Of a stretch of DNA of 15,624 nt, positions 13,991 through 15,624 are shown piece by piece (position 1 is the stretch's first letter; each line of letters begins with the position of its first letter). The stretch lies in NCBI GenBank assembly GCA_900544115.1, contig UQTW01000040.1:1-15624 (forward strand). Direction: 5' to 3'. Under the pieces are notes generated by a model. That model ran no database searches, was not told the DNA's origin, and worked only from the letters and a program-made list of their open reading frames with translations. The stretch is from an uncultured Collinsella sp. (GTDB lineage Bacteria; Actinomycetota; Coriobacteriia; Coriobacteriales; Coriobacteriaceae). The position numbers and the translations under genes were made by a program.

Positions 13991-15624
13991 CGCAATCTCA
14001 GCTTCGATGATGTAATCGCCTGCGTCAATGGGGTTGCCATCCAGCGGTGTCTTATCGGCCGTATACCATTTAAAGCTGGTTTTGTCGAATAAGTCCAGCG
14101 CATTGTTGCTGCCGTCATGAATCCGAATCTCACTCGCCGTAGGAGGAACAATCGCGCTGCCAGTGAAACTCTTACCATAGGGATAACCATTCCACTCAAG
14201 CTTTGGCGTGGCTTTCGCAATGGTATACGTCACTTCCGCAACGGCATTTTCACCGCCCGTGACATAGTATCGAGCCTTATATTCGCCGGCATCAATGGGG
14301 CTGTTTACATTTATACCGTTTCGATAGTATGTGGAGGCTCCTTCCCACGCTCCGATATTATCATTCCAAGCCTGGTCAGACTTGATTTCTGGCCGTTTCA
14401 CCTGACCGTCATAAGTCGGGTTTGTCGGGGGAACCAAAGTCAGCGTGCCGCCGAGGCCGTCTTCCAGGGAACAGCCGATTGCAACGCAATGGGCGGTGAT
14501 GGTCGCGCCGTCCGCCTTGTAGCTCCAGCTATGCTGGTGCAGGGCGAAGTGCAGCTTGCCGTCCGTATCTTTGCTGACCACGTATTTGCTGCCGTTGTCG
14601 CAGGAGAAGATGGCGCCATAGTTCAGAGCAGAGCTGTTCGCGCCGGTGGCGAACTGCTTCTTGGCAGTCCCGGCAGGCACGTCATTCTGGAGCAGGCGCA
14701 CGCCGATGCGGGCATCCTGCGTCAGGCTCTCATCGATGGTGATGGTAGCCGCACACAAATCGACATTCGTTGCATTGCTTTCGATCTTCGCGTCGCCGCC
14801 GACGATCATCGTAGCAGCGTCGCCAGGGCGCACGCCATATTCGGTGTTGCCGGTGATCGTGCCGCCGTACATGGCAAACTGCTTTGGGGCGTACACGCCC
14901 CTTTTCGTTCCCGTGATGGTGCCGCCGTACATGGCAAACTGATCTGCGGCGTACACGCCGCACTCCACGCCCGTGATTTTTCCGCCGTACATGGCGAGTT
15001 TACCGCTCGCGCCGGTCTGTACGCCGTAGGTGAGCGTGTTTTCAGTCTGGATCGTACCCGCGCCATTGGGATCACAGTCGCACAGGGTCAGCGTGCGGTT
15101 CTGATCCACGAGAATGAATGCGATGTTTTGGCCCGTCGTATTAACCAAAGACGTCGAAAGCGTTTTGCCGTTCAGACAGAGGTTCACATCACCGGTAATA
15201 TCAATGTAGTTATCGACCGTGATGTTGCCGGTCAGGTAGTAGTTGCCTGCGGGGAGCTTGTAAAAGCCCTTACTCTCTTTGGAAGCTGCCGTCCCGCCGT
15301 AATACAGCGTCTTCGTCTCCGCGTTATAGGTCAGCGGCTTCCATACCGCGTTGCTGTGCGCGCCGTTGTGCGTGCAGCTCTCGCCGCAAACGGCGTGGAT
15401 ATGCAGGTCGCCGTTGGTGAAGATGACGCTGTTGCCGTTGAGCTGCTTGCCGTAGGTGCTGTCGCTGGCGAAGGCGTTCAGGTCGGCCTCCGTCAGCGTA
15501 TAATTTACGCCATTGGCAATGGTGAGATAGCTGTTCTCGGCAGGCGCGTTCGCCGTGGTCACGCCGATCTTGGCATTCTCACCAAGTTTGCCGCCGACCG
15601 TGATGGTCTTATCACTGGGCAGGT
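13910..15624 (-). CDS. Partial beta-helix/YDG-type surface protein, both ends abnormal
   Basis: The frame is open to the right edge of the window; codons upstream of a possible GTG at 15562 continue in similar style (KTITVGGKLGENAKIG), so the true start lies outside. Read N to C: polar sequence with a Cys/His cluster (HIHAVCGESCTHNGAH); a beta-helix region typical of secreted Firmicutes proteins (GDVNLCLNGKTLS, LTLCDCDPNGAGTI) with three 20-residue coils; a second Cys/His segment (HQHSWSY to CVAIGCS); and YDG/MBG-like Ig domains (PTYDGQVKRP, DAGEYKARYYV, TYTIAKATPKLEW, DAGDYIIEAEI). The last 23 to 28 residues (from about TDNTNAV to GGKL) are antisense to the ABC-F fragment, so the stop at 13910 is not native. 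No LPXTG or secretion signal is within view. Codon use is less GC-rich than upstream, especially in the YDG part. Confidence 0.75.
   Translation of the reverse strand, partial: LPSDKTITVGGKLGENAKIGVTTANAPAENSYLTIANGVNYTLTEADLNAFASDSTYGKQLNGNSVIFTNGDLHIHAVCGESCTHNGAHSNAVWKPLTYNAETKTLYYGGTAASKESKGFYKLPAGNYYLTGNITVDNYIDITGDVNLCLNGKTLSTSLVNTTGQNIAFILVDQNRTLTLCDCDPNGAGTIQTENTLTYGVQTGASGKLAMYGGKITGVECGVYAADQFAMYGGTITGTKRGVYAPKQFAMYGGTITGNTEYGVRPGDAATMIVGGDAKIESNATNVDLCAATITIDESLTQDARIGVRLLQNDVPAGTAKKQFATGANSSALNYGAIFSCDNGSKYVVSKDTDGKLHFALHQHSWSYKADGATITAHCVAIGCSLEDGLGGTLTLVPPTNPTYDGQVKRPEIKSDQAWNDNIGAWEGASTYYRNGINVNSPIDAGEYKARYYVTGGENAVAEVTYTIAKATPKLEWNGYPYGKSFTGSAIVPPTASEIRIHDGSNNALDLFDKTSFKWYTADKTPLDGNPIDAGDYIIEAEIAATDNTNAVALAHAERHAIENMLGGKL
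14819..14998 (-). repeat. Three tandem 60-bp repeats (20-residue beta-helix coils)
   Basis: Units 14939-14998, 14879-14938 and 14819-14878 encode three variants of x-AMYGGxITG-x-GV, beginning LAMYGGKITG, FAMYGGTITG and FAMYGGTITG. A 20-bp block (14861-14880) is identical to 14921-14940, exactly 60 bp apart. The fixed period matches one turn of a parallel beta-helix. Such repeats can change copy number by slippage or recombination. Confidence 0.9.

Noticed and set aside
13993..14092. The tail of the plus-strand frame after 13990 as a genuine ABC-F C-terminus or a small novel gene
   Set aside because: It is antisense to the YDG-type domain of the surface protein, has no ABC motif and ends at a chance stop.
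1..15624. CRISPR array, tRNA or rRNA genes
   Set aside because: No set of equal direct repeats with unique spacers, no cloverleaf and no rRNA-like sequence were found. The 60-bp tandem repeats are coding and the palindromic repeats are dispersed.

Overview
The window looks like chromosome of a high-GC gut actinobacterium of the class Coriobacteriia, most likely Collinsella or a close relative. This rests on the strong GC bias at third codon positions, an SDR very close to bile-acid 12-alpha-hydroxysteroid dehydrogenases, strong AGGAGG-type ribosome binding sites, and a recurring 'TTGGGGACGTACTT' intergenic element that I associate with such genomes. The genus is an inference; no rRNA or other phylogenetic marker is present.

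Layout. 1-269: non-coding, with a composite palindromic repeat and a second hairpin. 270-2054 (-): a long acidic, coiled-coil, C-terminally membrane-anchored protein of unknown role. 2350-3150 (+): 12-alpha-HSDH-like SDR. 3151-3591: non-coding, with a terminator, nested inverted repeats and a second copy of the composite repeat. 3592-4731 (+): tgt, queuosine tRNA modification. 4945-5703 (+): LOG/TIGR00730-type Rossmann protein, with a strong terminator directly in front of it. 5817-6427 (+): RelB/DinJ-YafQ-type toxin-antitoxin pair behind a perfect palindrome. 6521-7381 (-): DegV/FakB-type fatty-acid-binding protein. 7538-8200 (+): HAD phosphatase. 8255-9691 (+): M20 (PepV/Sapep-type) dipeptidase. 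10011-13671 (+): pstSCAB, a complete high-affinity phosphate ABC transporter with closely packed and overlapping genes, ending at a clear terminator with no phoU next to it.

The right end (13877-15624) is anomalous. An ABC-F ATPase gene starts normally with its own RBS but loses homology after 38 codons, just before its Walker A motif. From there the sequence becomes the 3' part of an unrelated gene on the opposite strand, encoding a beta-helix/YDG-type surface protein whose style and codon use fit Firmicutes-like secreted proteins. This is either a real insertion or rearrangement that broke the ABC-F gene, or a chimeric contig joint.

Most genes are ordinary housekeeping or accessory functions. 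The least explained material is intergenic: two families of long hairpins with the same design (17-22 bp stem, about 28-29 nt apical part with an inner stem), each present twice. They show a compensatory base change and G-U wobbles that all favour a plus-strand RNA, and three of the four copies lie just downstream of plus-strand genes.
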